NCBI GenBank assembly: GCA_013399695.1
Contig: VXAU01002073.1
Coordinates: forward strand, 108,328 to 172,327
Reading direction: 5' to 3'
DNA length: 64,000 nucleotides
Origin: Formicarius rufipectus
Lineage: Eukaryota > Chordata > Aves > Passeriformes > Formicariidae
Positions 11,375-24,900 of the stretch are shown piece after piece. Position 1 is the first letter of the stretch. Every line of letters begins with the position of its first letter. Under the pieces are notes generated by a model, which saw only the letters and a list, made by a program, of their open reading frames with translations, did not search any database and was not told where the DNA came from. The position numbers were made by a program, and so were the translations under genes.

Positions 11375-14300
11375 TCTACATTACTGAAGAAATCATTGTT
11401 TTATATGCTAGAATTAACTGGCTGTAAAACTTCACAGAACTAATACAGGCAAGGATTTTAATCCAGTTTTTCCTGCATCTAGACTTCTCAAAATAAATCT
11501 GGCCCCTTAAACAGGCAGATTTATTTGTGTTTTTTAAATAAACTTCTGGACTTGCATCTCTAGTTCCTTTATTCTTCATTTTTCCAAGCATATTCCTGAC
11601 GCAGAAAAATTTTGGTAGAAACATAAAGTTACAAGGGAGGAAAATTTTGGCCCTTCAGCCATCACATTGTAGACAGTACTAAAATATTTAGGCATATATA
11701 AGCATGATTATAAAGATATACAGAGAAAGTGTTCTTTTCCACTTGTCATATATGGATGTAAATTACAGGAGTATTAAATATTTTTGAAAAGAGCAGTCTT
11801 TCTTAGTTTTTTTTTCTTTCTTTTTTTTCCTGGAAATATTCATACTTCCATTTTCTGGGAATGGAAATAATAAAAGTATGCCATCCTGAACACAGTTATA
11901 GAATGAGTGAGTCACTAAAAGTCTCTTTTAGTCTGCTAAAGGAGAAATTGTTTTATCAGTTTACTATGCAGTTGATTTCCACAATCAACCTCTCAGGATC
12001 CTGGATGTATTTCATTCATATAACTGAATTTCCTGTAGAAAATTCTATCTAACTACAGTTCTGAAGTTCTACATAAGAGATAATTTATGTCTTCACTGGT
12101 TTAACCTCTCTGTGAAATATTGGCATAAACCAAATATAAAGCCATATTTTTAAGTTATTTTTACTCAAGGGCTGTTCTTAATAGTTGTTAATTTCAGTTA
12201 CTTGGTCCTCCTTTCACATCCACTAAAATTCTTTTAACATCCAGAGGATTTTGGAGCATGAAAGTCACATCAACAATTGCACATCAATGCAGAGTACAGG
12301 ATGCAATAACGAGTCTTAGTTAAAATTATTTTAAAAGCAGTACATAGTACCTGTCCCTTGCAAATCTTTCCAACTGTGTCAAAATTATGGCAAAAGGTAA
12401 TTATTTGAAATGTACTGCAATGTCTATTTACACTCTACAATTCAAGCTCATCTCTTCCTTGGGTAAATTGATCTCCTTGCTTGTATTTATGAAAATAAAA
12501 TGTAAATTTGAATATGCATATATTTACATGCAATAAGGGAAATATATTTGCATATTTTTAAAATATTTACACACATGCATTTATATATATTAAAATATAT
12601 GCTGTAGTCTAGTGTAAAAGGAAAGAGTAATTCTCTGGTGTTTAAGCATATTTAATAAGTCAGCTTGCTTTCTTTATTCCCATCACATACAATCAGACGT
12701 TAGTTTGAAAATAAGCAAAATTATAGGAATGCAATAAAGGATATGAAATGTCTTTAATATTGAAATCATTTGCAATATGTTTTACATTACTCTGGAATAT
12801 TTGAGAGAGTCTTTCATTAAAACACCCATAATACCCCATCATCCTTTGACAAGTTGAAATGCATAACTAGACTATGATAGTGCAATAACAACTACTAAAA
12901 TGTTTAAATGATTTACTTATTTAAATTTCCCAATGAGAGGTGGAGACAGATTAAAATTTTAATGTTGACACTGCTTTGGTTTGTACCGCAGGGAAACAAG
13001 AGTGGAAAAGATAGAGGCTGCAATCAGAAACCCATACTGAATATTTTTCCACATAAAGCCATCAAGTAAAGATAAATAAGAAATAGTTTGGTTGCCCCCA
13101 CTACTTGTTCCACTTTCTAGGTTCATTCATTTCTAATCAAAATCTTGTTAGTATAGATATAACCAACAGTTCCTCTTTATTGCATTTTTATGCATTCTGG
13201 TTAATGATAGATGATTGATTACTATTACCTGTCCCTTTCTGGAAGTTATTCTTCCATGGGATCTTCACCAAGAGTCTACTCCTCCTGCTTCCAGCTGCCT
13301 CACATCTCTTTTTCCTTCATTTCTGGGATTTCAGTTCACCAGTTACAAATCCTGAGTCAGTTCTAGGTTCATCACTTTTTTTTTCCATGGTGCTAAATTA
13401 CATCAAAGGTAAGCAACTAGCATTAGTTTATTAGATACAGTGAGCTCTATGTTTCCAGCAGCTTCTGCTGGCAGGCTGCGCTCTGACTGCTCATGGAGGT
13501 GGATGCCAGACTCTATTGTAGAGTGACTAGATCTGTTATGCATTCATAACGCAACTCTAATTTTTTTGAATAGTCTTGATCCAATTATTGTAGTTAGGTA
13601 TACTTCCAAGTCCTTAGTTACAAACTAGATAGAAAGCAAGGTGTTAAAATGTTAAGTGATGTAGAGGCAAAAGGTGTAAAAACTTTCTTTTTTATTCAGC
13701 CAACCAGGTTTACTTTGCTTGCATATCCAATTGCACATCAGTCATGCAGACTATATGCATTTATACTTCAGATTAAATTTTCTGTGTATACCACTGTTTA
13801 AACTTGTATGATAATGCTACAGCATTTTATATTACATTTGTTTGTATAGCTTCCCATAAACACTTTTCAGTACTTAATCCTGTAAGCAGGAGACTCAGAA
13901 TAAGTAACAACTTTATTACTCATGTATGATCATATACTTCATCACAGTGAAAAGATACTTGCAATTGGACAAAAAATAAATTTCATTCCACAAGTGCTGT
14001 ATTATCTTCATTAATAAGTATTTTATTGAATTTTGTAGCATATTCATATTTATCAATGATGATTTGATCAGGGTTTTGAAAGAAAAGTTGCATAAGACCA
14101 AAAATATTCCCATTGACACAATTAGTTAATAGCACTGTCTTCATTATATTTGGGAATATATTGTCTAATCCACATTCAATCCACTTAATATGTGACTTTT
14201 TTCCAAAGCATTCCAGATTTCTAATAAAAATAAACAGTAACTACAATGCAGTAGAGAAATTTAATCACCATTATGTTAATAAAATATAAAAAAATTTGTA

Positions 14301-14769
14301 ATACTTTACATTTCAGTAAAATTACATAAAGCTAGTTTAATGGAATCATTTTTCCAAAAGCTCATACTGAATCTCGTGTCTTTATTCCTTGTGTATACAT
14401 GTTATTTTCAATGAAAAAACTGCAACCATCCTGCCTGTTAAAACCACTTGTATCTAGAATAATTTTCTTCATGTAGTGCTCTGTAAATAACCAGTGATAT
14501 TTAATCATCCTGATATCTGCTACTAAAGGACATCACAGTAGGGCACAATAAACTCAGGAGATTTCTGGGGGCCACTGATAGCAACTCTCATGACATTGGA
14601 CAAAAGCGATGGAAGAGAAAAGGTGCTTAGCTGGTTCTGATAGGAAAAAGAAAGGGGTCATTGTGAGTGTGAAAGTCTAGGCCAGCTTTGGTGCAGTTAC
14701 CAGTGAGAGAGTAGAGTTCAAGATCCTAAGAGGAGGGAGCAGGGCAAAATGAAGGACTACAGACATGGA
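11375..14769. other. AT-rich non-coding sequence
   Basis: No gene, RNA or recognised repeat was found. The region 12480-12620 is very AT-rich with ATATTT- and TGCATAT-type words. Nothing here resembles the flanking LTRs. Confidence 0.55.
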
Positions 14770-14792
14770 TTTTTTTTTTTTTTTTTTTTTTT
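14770..14792. repeat. T homopolymer
   Basis: An uninterrupted run of 23 T residues. On the minus strand it could be the poly(A) tail of an old retrocopy, but no transcript-like sequence is recognisable beside it. Confidence 0.9.
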
Positions 14793-16576
14793 CAGAAACT
14801 GCAGTCAGTTCCATCCTTTTCCCTGTATAACCAGCATATCCCTACATAGCTAATGTGAAAACACACTTTTTGTTTTGTTTTGCTGGCTAAACAACATAAA
14901 CACTGAAAACTAAAAGTAGATACACAATCTCCAGCTGTCTATAAAACTGTCTGGATTTCAAACACAGAATGTCTTTTAAATCCTTGCCTAAGACTCAAAT
15001 CTTTATACCCTGCAAAATTTCCAAGGAAACAAAGCCCTGAATCATCTCAAAACATCTGGAATAGATCCAAGACTGACTAGTGTTTAGGTCAATTATTTAT
15101 GGTTTGTTTTAGAAACAAATCCTTTCCTTCCTCTCTCCCTTCCTACTTCTCTCTTCCTTGCACTCTAATCTTTGATATTAGAGGTGTGGTTATATTTTTT
15201 TTTTTAGTCTCTAAAAGTAACATTGCCAGTTTGAAACCTACATGATTTGTCACATGATAAACATATTTCTAGCAAATACAGCCTGAAATTCATGAAAGCT
15301 GTACAAATATATTATTCTGGATACCACTTTCCTAAGGCTCTGTGTGATGTAAAGAGTCCAGATTTATAACAGTCTGCATCTCTTACTTTTCATCTAATGT
15401 GTTTCTCTCCTTAAAGAATCAGAATAGAAAATTTATAGTCTTAATCTTGGGAACATAACTATTGCACAGGTGATGAGAGAGCTGGTGATGGAAAATAATG
15501 CTTGTACAATGGTGGACTATATCTGACAATATCAATAAACTAAATTAAACCAAAAGCAAATGCAACACTCAACAGTTATTAAAACACTTGGGATCTGAAT
15601 ATATAAAATTGTTTTTTGTTGGTTTGTTGTTTTTTTTTCTTCTAATTATGACTCTATTCCTAATGAATTTTATAGTATGTAAAAGCCTTTCATAGGAATT
15701 ATTTTCAAAATTATCTGAATTAATGGATTTAAACATTTTAATGAGGAATCGTCATTTCTTGTCATTGTTGGTGTATCATGTCAAGAATGGCAATGAAGTT
15801 AACAAGTAGTACTCTCAAGCATCAGTCTGTGCATGGTTTAGCCCTTTGAAACGTCAGACGTATATCCTCAGAGGTTCACTGGGAACTTCCGAGCACCTAG
15901 TACTGCTTCCAGATACTCTGGGATTTAAAGTCCATCTGGGAGCTTTAACTTGTAAGATCAGCCAGATGCTCCAACCATCTTCATGCCATGCTCTATGTAG
16001 GCAAATAATAGCGCTCTGCCAGTCATCATCATTTTGACAGTCTTTGGCTGCTCCTTCATTGGAGTGACGGAGTTTGTTCAGAGCCTGGCATTATACTTAA
16101 ATAAGTAAGGAGTTCATAACAACAAGTTAATGATGGAAAAATATTAAGGCACTTCTGAAAATTTTAATGACCTTTTGAGGCATCTTCAGATGGCTTGGTA
16201 CCAAGAAAAATAAGATCTAGGCCACAAAATCATTGAAAAAAAGTCATGGTAACAGGTAATGATATGGAAATACTCACAGTTAAAGTGGATAAAATTCTTA
16301 CCTAGAAAAAGCAAGAAAATAGATAGTCAAGATAGGAAAATTCATTACTGATACACAATACACAAATGGAACTCACCTTTGAAGGGTTCAAATTCAACAC
16401 ACTATTGACAACTAGTTTGGCACTGAGACATATAGGTTCTCACATACACATCCTTGTAGTATCCAAAGTACAGTCACAGCACTAGCAGGAATGCTGCCTT
16501 TGCTGACCCATCAAGGACACTGCCAAAGGTGGCCAACTTTAAACTGACAAGATGTGTCTTGGAAGCCCTGCTGATG
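14793..16576. other. AT-rich non-coding sequence
   Basis: No gene or repeat family was recognised. Shorter T runs occur near 15196 and 15630. A short reading frame at 15846-16037 has no domain character and is probably chance. Confidence 0.55.
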
Positions 16577-16650
16577 AAAAACAAAAAACAAAAAAACCAA
16601 ACAACAAAAACCAACCAAACAAAAACACAAACAAACAAAAAAACCAACAA
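16577..16650. repeat. A/C-only low-complexity tract
   Basis: The plus strand is built from AAAC, CCAA and AACA words with no G or T. The CCAACCAAAC motif is the complement of the TTGG array in the G/T tract at 6518-6783. It lies about 50 bases outside the 3' end of the minus-strand CR1 at 16698. Confidence 0.95.
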
Positions 16651-16697
16651 TGCTGTGTCAAAACCCTAGAGATTAGCATTGCTTCAATAAACAAAGA

Positions 16698-16810
16698 GTC
16701 GTAGAATAACAGCTCAGAAGGGTTGAGGTGGGAAAGGTTTTCTGCAGGTCACCTGGCCCAACCTACCTGCTCCAGAAGGGTCACTTGGAGCTGGTTGCCC
16801 AGAACTGTGT
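16698..16810 (-). mobile_element. CR1 LINE, 3' terminal fragment
   Basis: CR1 is the dominant avian non-LTR retrotransposon; most copies are 5'-truncated. Read from the plus strand, this segment starts with a degenerate copy of the terminal tail (gtcgtagaataa). It continues with the complement of the CR1 3' untranslated region, including 'tctgcaggtcacctggccc' and 'ggagctggttgcccagaac'. Homology fades after about 16810, and CR1 sequence resumes at about 17370 at roughly the expected distance. The two pieces are therefore probably one old insertion with a diverged or replaced middle. Confidence 0.75.
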
Positions 16811-17369
16811 TGTACTGACATAATTACGTGGGACGACATAGCAGAGGAATTGTTTGAGAAAGTGAAAAGAATAAACTCTTCTGAAACCTTGCTTTGCCAT
16901 AATCCAAAACAAAGGACTTGTATGGGAGATCCAAGTTTTAGGATAAAATGGCAAGATAGGAATCATCAGAGGTGAATGCAATCAATAAATAACAGCCATA
17001 ACCCCACCAGCTACCAAAAAAGAAACACAAACTTTTGTGGTTTGGGTTTCTTTAAAGTGTATATTCTAGCTTAAGATCAGAGTGTGAGCAATCTCTATCA
17101 AGTGACCGGCAAGACTGTTTCAGCACTGGCCTCGACCAGTGAAAAGCCTTTGAAACAATCCCAGACAGTTCATGCAACAGCCCTTGACCTATCTGGACAG
17201 GGCAAGAATGAGAAATGTTCTTTACACTGAAGCTAGGAAATATGGGCCCACTAAGAATCCCAGTTCAAATGACCATTCTAGGCCTTTACAAACCAGGAAT
17301 GGAATCAGACAACAGGACCCACCTCTGAAACAAGAATCATCTCTCTTAACCTGTTGGCAACAATCCTCC
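16811..17369. other. Non-CR1 segment between two CR1 pieces
   Basis: The spacing (about 560 bases) is near what CR1 itself would occupy, but I cannot read CR1 3' sequence in it. The part at about 17100-17340 has more even composition and reads 'catgcaacagccc' and 'ggacagggcaag', suggesting a second, unrecognised repeat. It could be gene conversion, a replacement insertion, or CR1 too diverged to see. Confidence 0.35.
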
Positions 17370-17712
17370 TAATGTAGACTGGGATACTGTTAGCCTTCTT
17401 TGTGGCAAGGGAACATCGTTCACCAACATTTAGCTTTGTGTCCACCAAGACTCCCAGGTGTTTCTATGCAAAGTTGTTTTCCAGCTGAGCAGTCTCCAGC
17501 ATATGCAGGTGTAAGGGGTTTTTTTCTAGGTGTAAAATAGACCACTAAACCCATAATTCTCCAGTTTAGCAACAAGAATGGTGGGGAAGGGGGGAAGAAC
17601 CATTCCATACAACCTTATAGAAGTACAGGTAAATCAATTGCTCTTCCCTTGCCCAGTGACACAATCATTCCATTGTAAAAGGCCATGAGATTAGCCAGGC
17701 ACAATTTTCCAC
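17370..17712 (-). mobile_element. CR1 LINE, reverse-transcriptase 3' region fragment
   Basis: The complement of the CR1 ORF2 end is legible: 'gttagccttctttgtggcaa', then 'tccaccaagactcccaggtg', and finally a block near 17671-17712 (ggccatgagattagccaggc) from further 5' in the reverse-transcriptase region. Intervening ORF2 sequence is shortened, so internal deletions have occurred. All frames are broken. It is an inert fossil, probably the continuation of the fragment at 16698-16810. Confidence 0.8.
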
Positions 17713-20124
17713 TAGTGTAGGCAAGTATCATCTTTACTTAACCTTTAGATAGAAGAGGATTTCAAAAATACTAAATCAGACAAATCGAACATAAATAGAA
17801 GACTGTTAGTAGGCAAACTAGCAAGACATTGAGTTGCAATGCAACATTTTGTTGACTTCCATATGTCAGCATATTTAGTCAAATTTTCACACAGAAAAGA
17901 GGAAAAGAGCACAGCTTTCATATGTCATTGCTTGCCAGAGAAGAAATTTAGGGAGAAAATCCATATTTTGCTACCCCTTTATTCCTGCAAACTAGTAGGA
18001 AAAAAAAAAATCAGTCTAATTTATCATTTGAATGTCACATGTTTTCATAGCACTGATGTTATGTGTAACATCAGATCAGGTTCTAATCTCACTTAAATTA
18101 TTACATAGTAGAAAGCATAGATTATTAGATAGTAGATTATCTGTATTAATTGTGCTAGAATTTAGCATTTGATCCAAAGGATACAAATCAAACATTATTT
18201 ATTGACTCAGTGGGATGTTGATCAGCAAATTTAATTTATTGTGTTCAAAAATTAGAGTTACATGAAAAAGATATCTTGAATACTACAATGTATGTAGTCT
18301 GATGGACACTACACATTGCAAAAGGTAAGTGGATTTCACTGTTTGTTCCTTGTTTCCTTGGGGATCTGTAAACTATATTCAATGTAGTAACATATACTTC
18401 ATTACCCATCATATGCATGATTTGTATCTCAGATGTCAAGAGCAACCGGTGGTGCATTTCTGATTAAATAAATCAAACCATTCTAAAAGCAGAAAAAGTG
18501 TTGCGAAAGGAATAAATATTCTTCAATGTAGACACATTTGTTGTGCTTTTGTTCTCAATTTGTTCCCTATTTACTAGGTTTTTATGATGATTTTAGTAAT
18601 TATCACAATCAATTACTCCAAGCAGAGTATGATGAGGGCCATTAAAACTAGAGACAAACTAGAATGTATAATCAAAAACAATGCAGGCTTCAAGTAATCC
18701 ACATTCCACGCATAATAACCAGTGATTAATATGTATTTTAAAGAAAAATTACTTGTCAATGTTACATTAATATGCTAGGAGCATATTAATGATCTTTAAA
18801 TTGCTATCAGTACAATGACTGAAATTATATTATATTTTTAATATATGTTTTTATAAATGAAATTAGAAAGTTACAAAATGCATCTATATTTTCAAGTGCT
18901 CACAGTTCTAAGAGTCATGTTACAAACACATACATTATTCGTTTTGCTTCCCAACACATATTTTTTTAATAAAAGTCTACAGTCATTACTGTCTAATTTT
19001 CTCCCCTAGCTTATACTCTACCTAGTAATAGAGTATGATAAAAATATATACTTTGTGCTTTAGTTCTAAAGGCAACTACTACTGAAGGAAATAAATCTTG
19101 AAAACTCCCACATAGAAACTGCATAGCAACTACATAGAGTATGTCCTATAACAATAAGCCCCAAAGTCTGAAGCTCCTTCTCTCCATTGTGCCCTTGGTC
19201 ACTCTCAGGATATTTTTTCATCAATCAGAAGAGAAGGCTCCTTAGAAAAAATACCAAAGCAAAAGGCTTCGAAAATAAACATCTTTAGCTTATAACATTT
19301 TCTTGCTAATCCACAAAGCAAAATGCTATATATCCACAAGCAACAAAAAGTCAAGTGCAACAGGAAAAAAATATTCATTAAGAAAAAAATTGGTATTCAG
19401 TTTCGCCCATGTCTAACATGCTGATATTTTTTTCTAAATGTGAAGGTCCATCCAGAATTTTGAATAACTGAATGTTAAGTTGCAGCCAGCTACTTAATAT
19501 TGCAGTTTGATGTAAACACAGAATAATATTTGATCTCCAACATATACTGAGTTCAGGTAGAGAAAAATAGGGGAAACACACTTTTCAGAAATTCGACTAC
19601 CAAGTCTGACCTGTACTGTGACTTCTTTCCAGGATGTTGGTTAAGACATAAGGCAATTCTCATCAACAATGAAAGGAGACTCTTCTTGATGTATTCCTAA
19701 ACTTGACTGGTTTAATGTAATCTATCTACTCAGTCAATGCAAGACATTTTACCTTCAACAAAATCCAGAGTTCATTGATCAGCCCAGTAAAAAGCTGAAT
19801 GATGTGCTCAGCAATCTGTTCTCATGGAAACAAATTCTCCTAAATGCACCACCCTAGAAAAATCAAAAGTAATGCTGTTGCACATTGACTTTGTTTTATT
19901 TCTGTGCAGTCACTAGGCAAAAATTTGAGATATTGGTGTAATTAAGAAAAAAATAAGAACTAACTACATCAGTTTGTCTTTAACCTAATAAAGTTTGTTC
20001 ATTATAATTATTCATTTGCAGTCCTCTTTAGTTCTCATTGTTGAAGTATCTATTTTATGTTTTTTACTTAAAAATAGAACAGAAAAGGCTTTTTGGTTAC
20101 TGTTAGACAACAGATCAATAATCG
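17713..20124. other. AT-rich non-coding sequence
   Basis: No gene, RNA or known repeat was recognised. There are many TTTAA and TATTT words, and short reading frames with no domain character. Confidence 0.55.
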
Positions 20125-20600
20125 TTGAGTCAGAACCACTTTGAGGGGCGTGCAAGGGTGTGTGTGTGTGTACGTGTGTATGGGGCTTGGCTACAGAGAC
20201 TAGAGCAGATAAAATTAATGTGTATGCTCACCATGCAACACATTCCTGCCATCTGGGCACATGAAAGCTGCTCCTCCACAAGTGGTAGCTATATAATCTG
20301 TCTCTCCCTCTATCTCCTTGTTCTCTGTTCTTGTTCTCTCTTCTCTTTCTTTACTCCTTTCTTGGTGCTTTGGGGGGCTTGGAGCTGCAGGGATTGGATT
20401 TTGACTTAAGTGTTGTGGATTAACATGTGATAGGTCAGTATTGTGGTGGAACATGTTGTCTAGCTTGTGTGGTGCTCTTTTGAACTTTTGCCAATTTCCC
20501 CTATTGTCTCTCCTAAATGATCAAGAAAAGTACCTTGTGGGAACAAGTCTTTGGTTTATTCTCTGGATTCTATCTTGAGATATTAAAGAGGTATATGTAT
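20125..20600 (+). other. Unclassified block: GT array, TATA site and pyrimidine tract
   Basis: This stretch differs from its surroundings. A GT microsatellite (20156-20177) is followed by a TATA-like site (gctatataatctg, about 20287). A long CT-rich tract at about 20298-20361 comes next, then a G-rich turn (ctttggggggcttggagctg) and less AT-rich sequence to about 20560. The order TATA, pyrimidine tract, G-rich segment is reminiscent of an LTR U3/R or a repeat promoter. There is no convincing TG...CA border or AATAAA in the right place, so no family is assigned. Confidence 0.35.
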
Positions 20601-21697
20601 TTAAAGTAAAGCTCTTGTCTGAGTCTGTGACCTTGCAGCTCTGGGTCCAGAATGTTATAGTTACTTACATGATTGATCACAGTGATAATCTTTCCAGAAT
20701 TGACATATTTAAATAGAACTAAATTTTTATAGAAACATTTATACAAGTACACAACATCTGTTCAAAACATGGTTCCCAACCAGATCTGGATGTACTACAG
20801 ATCACACAAAAGCTCAAGGTGTTTGTTTGCTTAGTTTGGGGCTTTGTGGAGGTTTTTTAATTAAAAGAGAGGAGAAATTCAAATCAGACCACTAGTAAAG
20901 AAATGTCACGTCGCTACCTTTAAATGTAAGGGGGAAAATCTAGCTAATTCTGGAAAACTTCCTTCTAAATAAGGACTTTTATGAGCAGAACCATAACCAC
21001 ACACCATTTATATCATGGACCCATGGCAAAGAAAGTGTCACCTCAATGTCCTGGAGCTTTGTACAATTTTTTTTCCTTAACTTTCTGGTTGAGACTGTGT
21101 AGTTTGGTAAGGACTCTGTAACAGCCCTTGATCAAAGGACAGTGGGAATATGTACAATAAAAGCCCAGCACCAAACCTCTGGGCTTCTATACTCTGTTGT
21201 TCTTTAATTAGCAACAATAAAATGTACCATGCAGTGCTGTTGTGAGGCTTTCCTAGTCACCCTGGTCGGGATTTTGGCTTTTGCCTTATTCATTTTTAGA
21301 TTGCTGTATTAGTCTCAGAGAAGCAGTAAAGGAAGGAAAACACTGAGATAAAACAGCAATAGAAATAGATGGATTAACTTTTCTGGATTTGGTAGAATAA
21401 AAACTACCTTAATTTCAAGAATTCTAAATTAAAAATATTGCAATACCTCCATAAACTTAGTCTGGAATATTCTGACACCTTCTGAATGTGTTCTCTGCAG
21501 CACTGGTAGTAGTAAACACATCACAGAGAATAAACATGGAGAGAACACACACAGATGCAAGGATTATACACATGCACTGGAGACAATTCTTGCTACTTGC
21601 AAAAAAAAAAGACATTTGAGTGACATATCCATTAATGAATAGGACTTGAAGAGCGTCGGAAGCCTTGTCTGGGACAGACAGATGTTAGGAAAAGGAA

Positions 21698-21698
<1 letters not shown>
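20601..21698. other. AT-rich non-coding sequence
   Basis: No gene was found. Around 21110-21260 two AATAAA signals occur about 65 bases apart (near 21158 and 21218), within sequence of slightly higher GC. This faintly resembles a retroviral R/U5 region but has no definable ends. Confidence 0.45.
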
Positions 21699-21728
<30 letters not shown>

Positions 21729-21729
21729 C
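21699..21729. repeat. A homopolymer, interrupted
   Basis: About 31 bases of A broken by one G. A short T run follows about 15 bases later. It could be a retrocopy tail, but nothing recognisable adjoins it. Confidence 0.9.
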
Positions 21730-21860
21730 AATTTCTGCCCCTTTTTTTTTTCTCAACCTCATAGTTAGTAAAGCTCTTTTCTATAGTAGACAAATAGGAT
21801 AGACAGTTATTTTTACCAAACTTTGAAAGCCAGTGTTAAATCCACTAGTAGCAAAAAAAA

Positions 21861-21904
21861 NNNNNNNNNNNNNNNNNNNNNNNNNNNNNNNNNNNNNNNN
21901 NNNN
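21861..21904. other. Assembly gap (44 N)
   Basis: A run of N bounded by A-rich sequence on both sides, so a homopolymer or simple repeat probably caused the gap. Confidence 0.99.
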
Positions 21905-24900
21905 AAAGAATATTGGTAAAGAAAATATTTAACATCTGAAAACTAAACAGAACCAGAATTGTCTCCAGCTACTGATATAGAGATAAAAATTACAAGTGAA
22001 AGACATCCAAGAGACAGATTAGTAAACTGAGCTATTGTTCAGTTAGGTAGGTCCAGCAACATAGAAGGCAATGCATGCATTTATATCCATTAAAATACGC
22101 TTCCAACATTCAAATTTCTTAAGCATAGTTTTACTTTAGGTGATTCTTCAGGCAAAGTTTAGAAGTGATTGGCATCTTTCTATAAAAACATTAATACATT
22201 AACCTTGTCAACTGTTGAACCAGTGGCCAAAACTAATTGAATTATAATGGGACAATTCACTCAGGATGGGGGGGAAATGATGCATTGATGCGAGGTTTAT
22301 ACTCAAAAGTTAACAGAATAAGCAACTGGCACTTAATGAGTATAGCTGTAATTTGGTGAGCTAAAGAAGAACCCCAGCTTTGACTATGCTACTGTCTTTA
22401 TTTTGAGTTAAATGTTTTCGGTTGCTAACCATGAATAATGAAGCAGCAGAACAAAGTCAGAAACAGTGTTCAAAGTCCTGAATCAATTTATGCATCACTC
22501 TGGAAAACCAGAAACATTCACACTTTACGATATTACTTTACTAAGTTACTTTACCACTCACTATCTTAGTCCTTCTTCCTTCATAGATGAAAAAAGGTTA
22601 CTAGTCAGACAGGCTTAACCAATGGATTAAAGTATCATCCTGCATGGTCTTCCACCACAGGTTTGGCATCCTCACTGCACATCTGGGATGCTTCTGTGAG
22701 TGTCTTGAAATTGGCTCCCCATCGGCACAGTTTGGATCCTCCAGCCAGAATGTGTTTAAAAAAACTTTCTCTCTGGTATTGGTAATATGTACTTACTGAA
22801 ACATGATGATCCATTTGTTTAATAAGGAAAATATTATTTGATTCACAGGCTAGAATAAATTCAACAAGGCAAATATCCTTACAGGGAATAATTTCCCGCT
22901 GTACTTCTGGAAGTTCTGACTATGAAACCCTTGAAAGATACCTACATCCCCATAGTATTTCTCTCTGTTGTATGCAAAGAAATACTCAGGGGAAAAAAAA
23001 AAATAAATCCTGCTTTTTATATACAGAAATGGTTTTTGAAACCAAATATTCATTTCATCCCCATGAAAACAAAACGAAACCAAATAATCACTGATCCAAA
23101 CCCACAATCTTTTTTTAGGACGTCCCTTTTGATAGATCTAAAACACAAAACCTTTCCACTGAAGATCCATAGAGCCTTACAGCTATACTAAAAATAGGTA
23201 TAACAGCAGTACTTTATGAGTATTAGTCTCCTGAAAAGTTGGCAAAATCAAGTTTTGGAAATTCAGCAGTAAAACCCCAACAGAACTCTTCAGCAGATAT
23301 TTCAATTTTAAGACAAATGTCAAAACCAGCAAAATTGTAATGAGATTGAAAGTTCCTCAGTGAAACAGCAACAACTTTTTTTTTTTTTTCCCTCTGGAAC
23401 TAGAGATTTTGATTTGTAATACTGAAATTTCAGAATGCTTACAAGGATGAATGCACAACTTCTAAACATTTTCCACATTCCCTAAACATTTCCACCAAGA
23501 AACTGTTAATTAAAGATTGGAAAAGTAAAGGAAGGTGCCTGATAACAACATTCTAATGAGATCAGTGCTAAAAGTAAAACTAAATGCTTAAAGAACTGGA
23601 TACTATATTCTTATGATGCAAGAGATTCTGAGGTTGTTACCTGAAGATCTGTTCAATGAACTCATCATTTATTATGATGGAAGTAATGATAGTCATGAGA
23701 TCTTTACTTCACTGTTATCCTTTTCATTATTTATTTTTAGTTCTGTATCCACTAAAAGGCCCTGTTCCTACAAAACCATGCTTAACCACTTTCTGACTTT
23801 CTACATCAAATGTGTTTAATCATGAATGGAAACAATAGACACATCCTCAAATACTAATGATTTGAAGTAGATAATTCTATGTTAATAGAAATCAATGTGA
23901 TACTATTCATATCATCCCCCACAACACTTTCAGACTGTAACCATTATTAGACTTTGGTGAATGATTTCCTGGTGCTTCTCTTTCAAAGTTGTCTCACCAC
24001 ATCCTTGATGGCAACAGCTGAAAGTAAGATAGATCCTGGTCTTATACTACTTCTGCAAGCAACAGCCAGTGGTTGTGAAAGGCAAGGTACACCTGAAAGT
24101 AGCTCAGATGATGCTGAAGAGAGGTAAAAAAAAGACTGTAGTTCATCCTTTTTTTCAATGCCAGTGGGAAATAATTATAATAAATCTGAGACTTCATATG
24201 AAAAATAAAACATTTTATCCCACGCTGGTGCATTTAATCAGCAGAGGAGTAATTTTATCTCAACAGTGAACTATGACAGCTGTTTAGAATATGAAATGGT
24301 CTCTAATTAGATGCATATCTATTGCTTTGTATTTGCCTAACCTTCATCATGATTTGGCTTAGAATAAGAATGTTAAGAACTTTTTTCCTGTATCAAAACT
24401 GTAAAAATAATTTTTTGTATCACAGGAAAGGTCAATAATATTCATGAATGTTTAGTGTATTTATCAGTCTGACACAACCAGTAACTTATAATGAAAATAA
24501 TCAAACACATAAAACAACATCCTTTCCCATTTAATGTGGACACAAATAATGACATCAGCTAATGCTGAGAGATAGAAAATCAACGTCATCGATTTAAAGT
24601 TTATCTGCAATGGAGGAATAAAATATCAGATGGATTTTTAATGTAATGTCAATCTAAAACTCTTCTAATTACATTGACAATGAAGCAGGGCAATGGTGAG
24701 AAAAAATCTTTCAGAAGTAGTATGTCATTATGGCAGACATGTTTTGCACTGGTACAAACTGTTCTCTGCATAGTAAAATACAACTTTATCTTCTTTAGTG
24801 AGAAATACTTGAAGTAATTGCAAACATTTGAGATGGATGAGATCACATAGATCTCCTTGACTGAACAAGGAGATTTCTGAGTGTCAGGGACCAATCATTT

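Noticed and set aside
21110..21260. Two AATAAA signals in GC-richer text, considered as an LTR
   Set aside because: No TG/CA borders, TATA box or known LTR text could be fixed.
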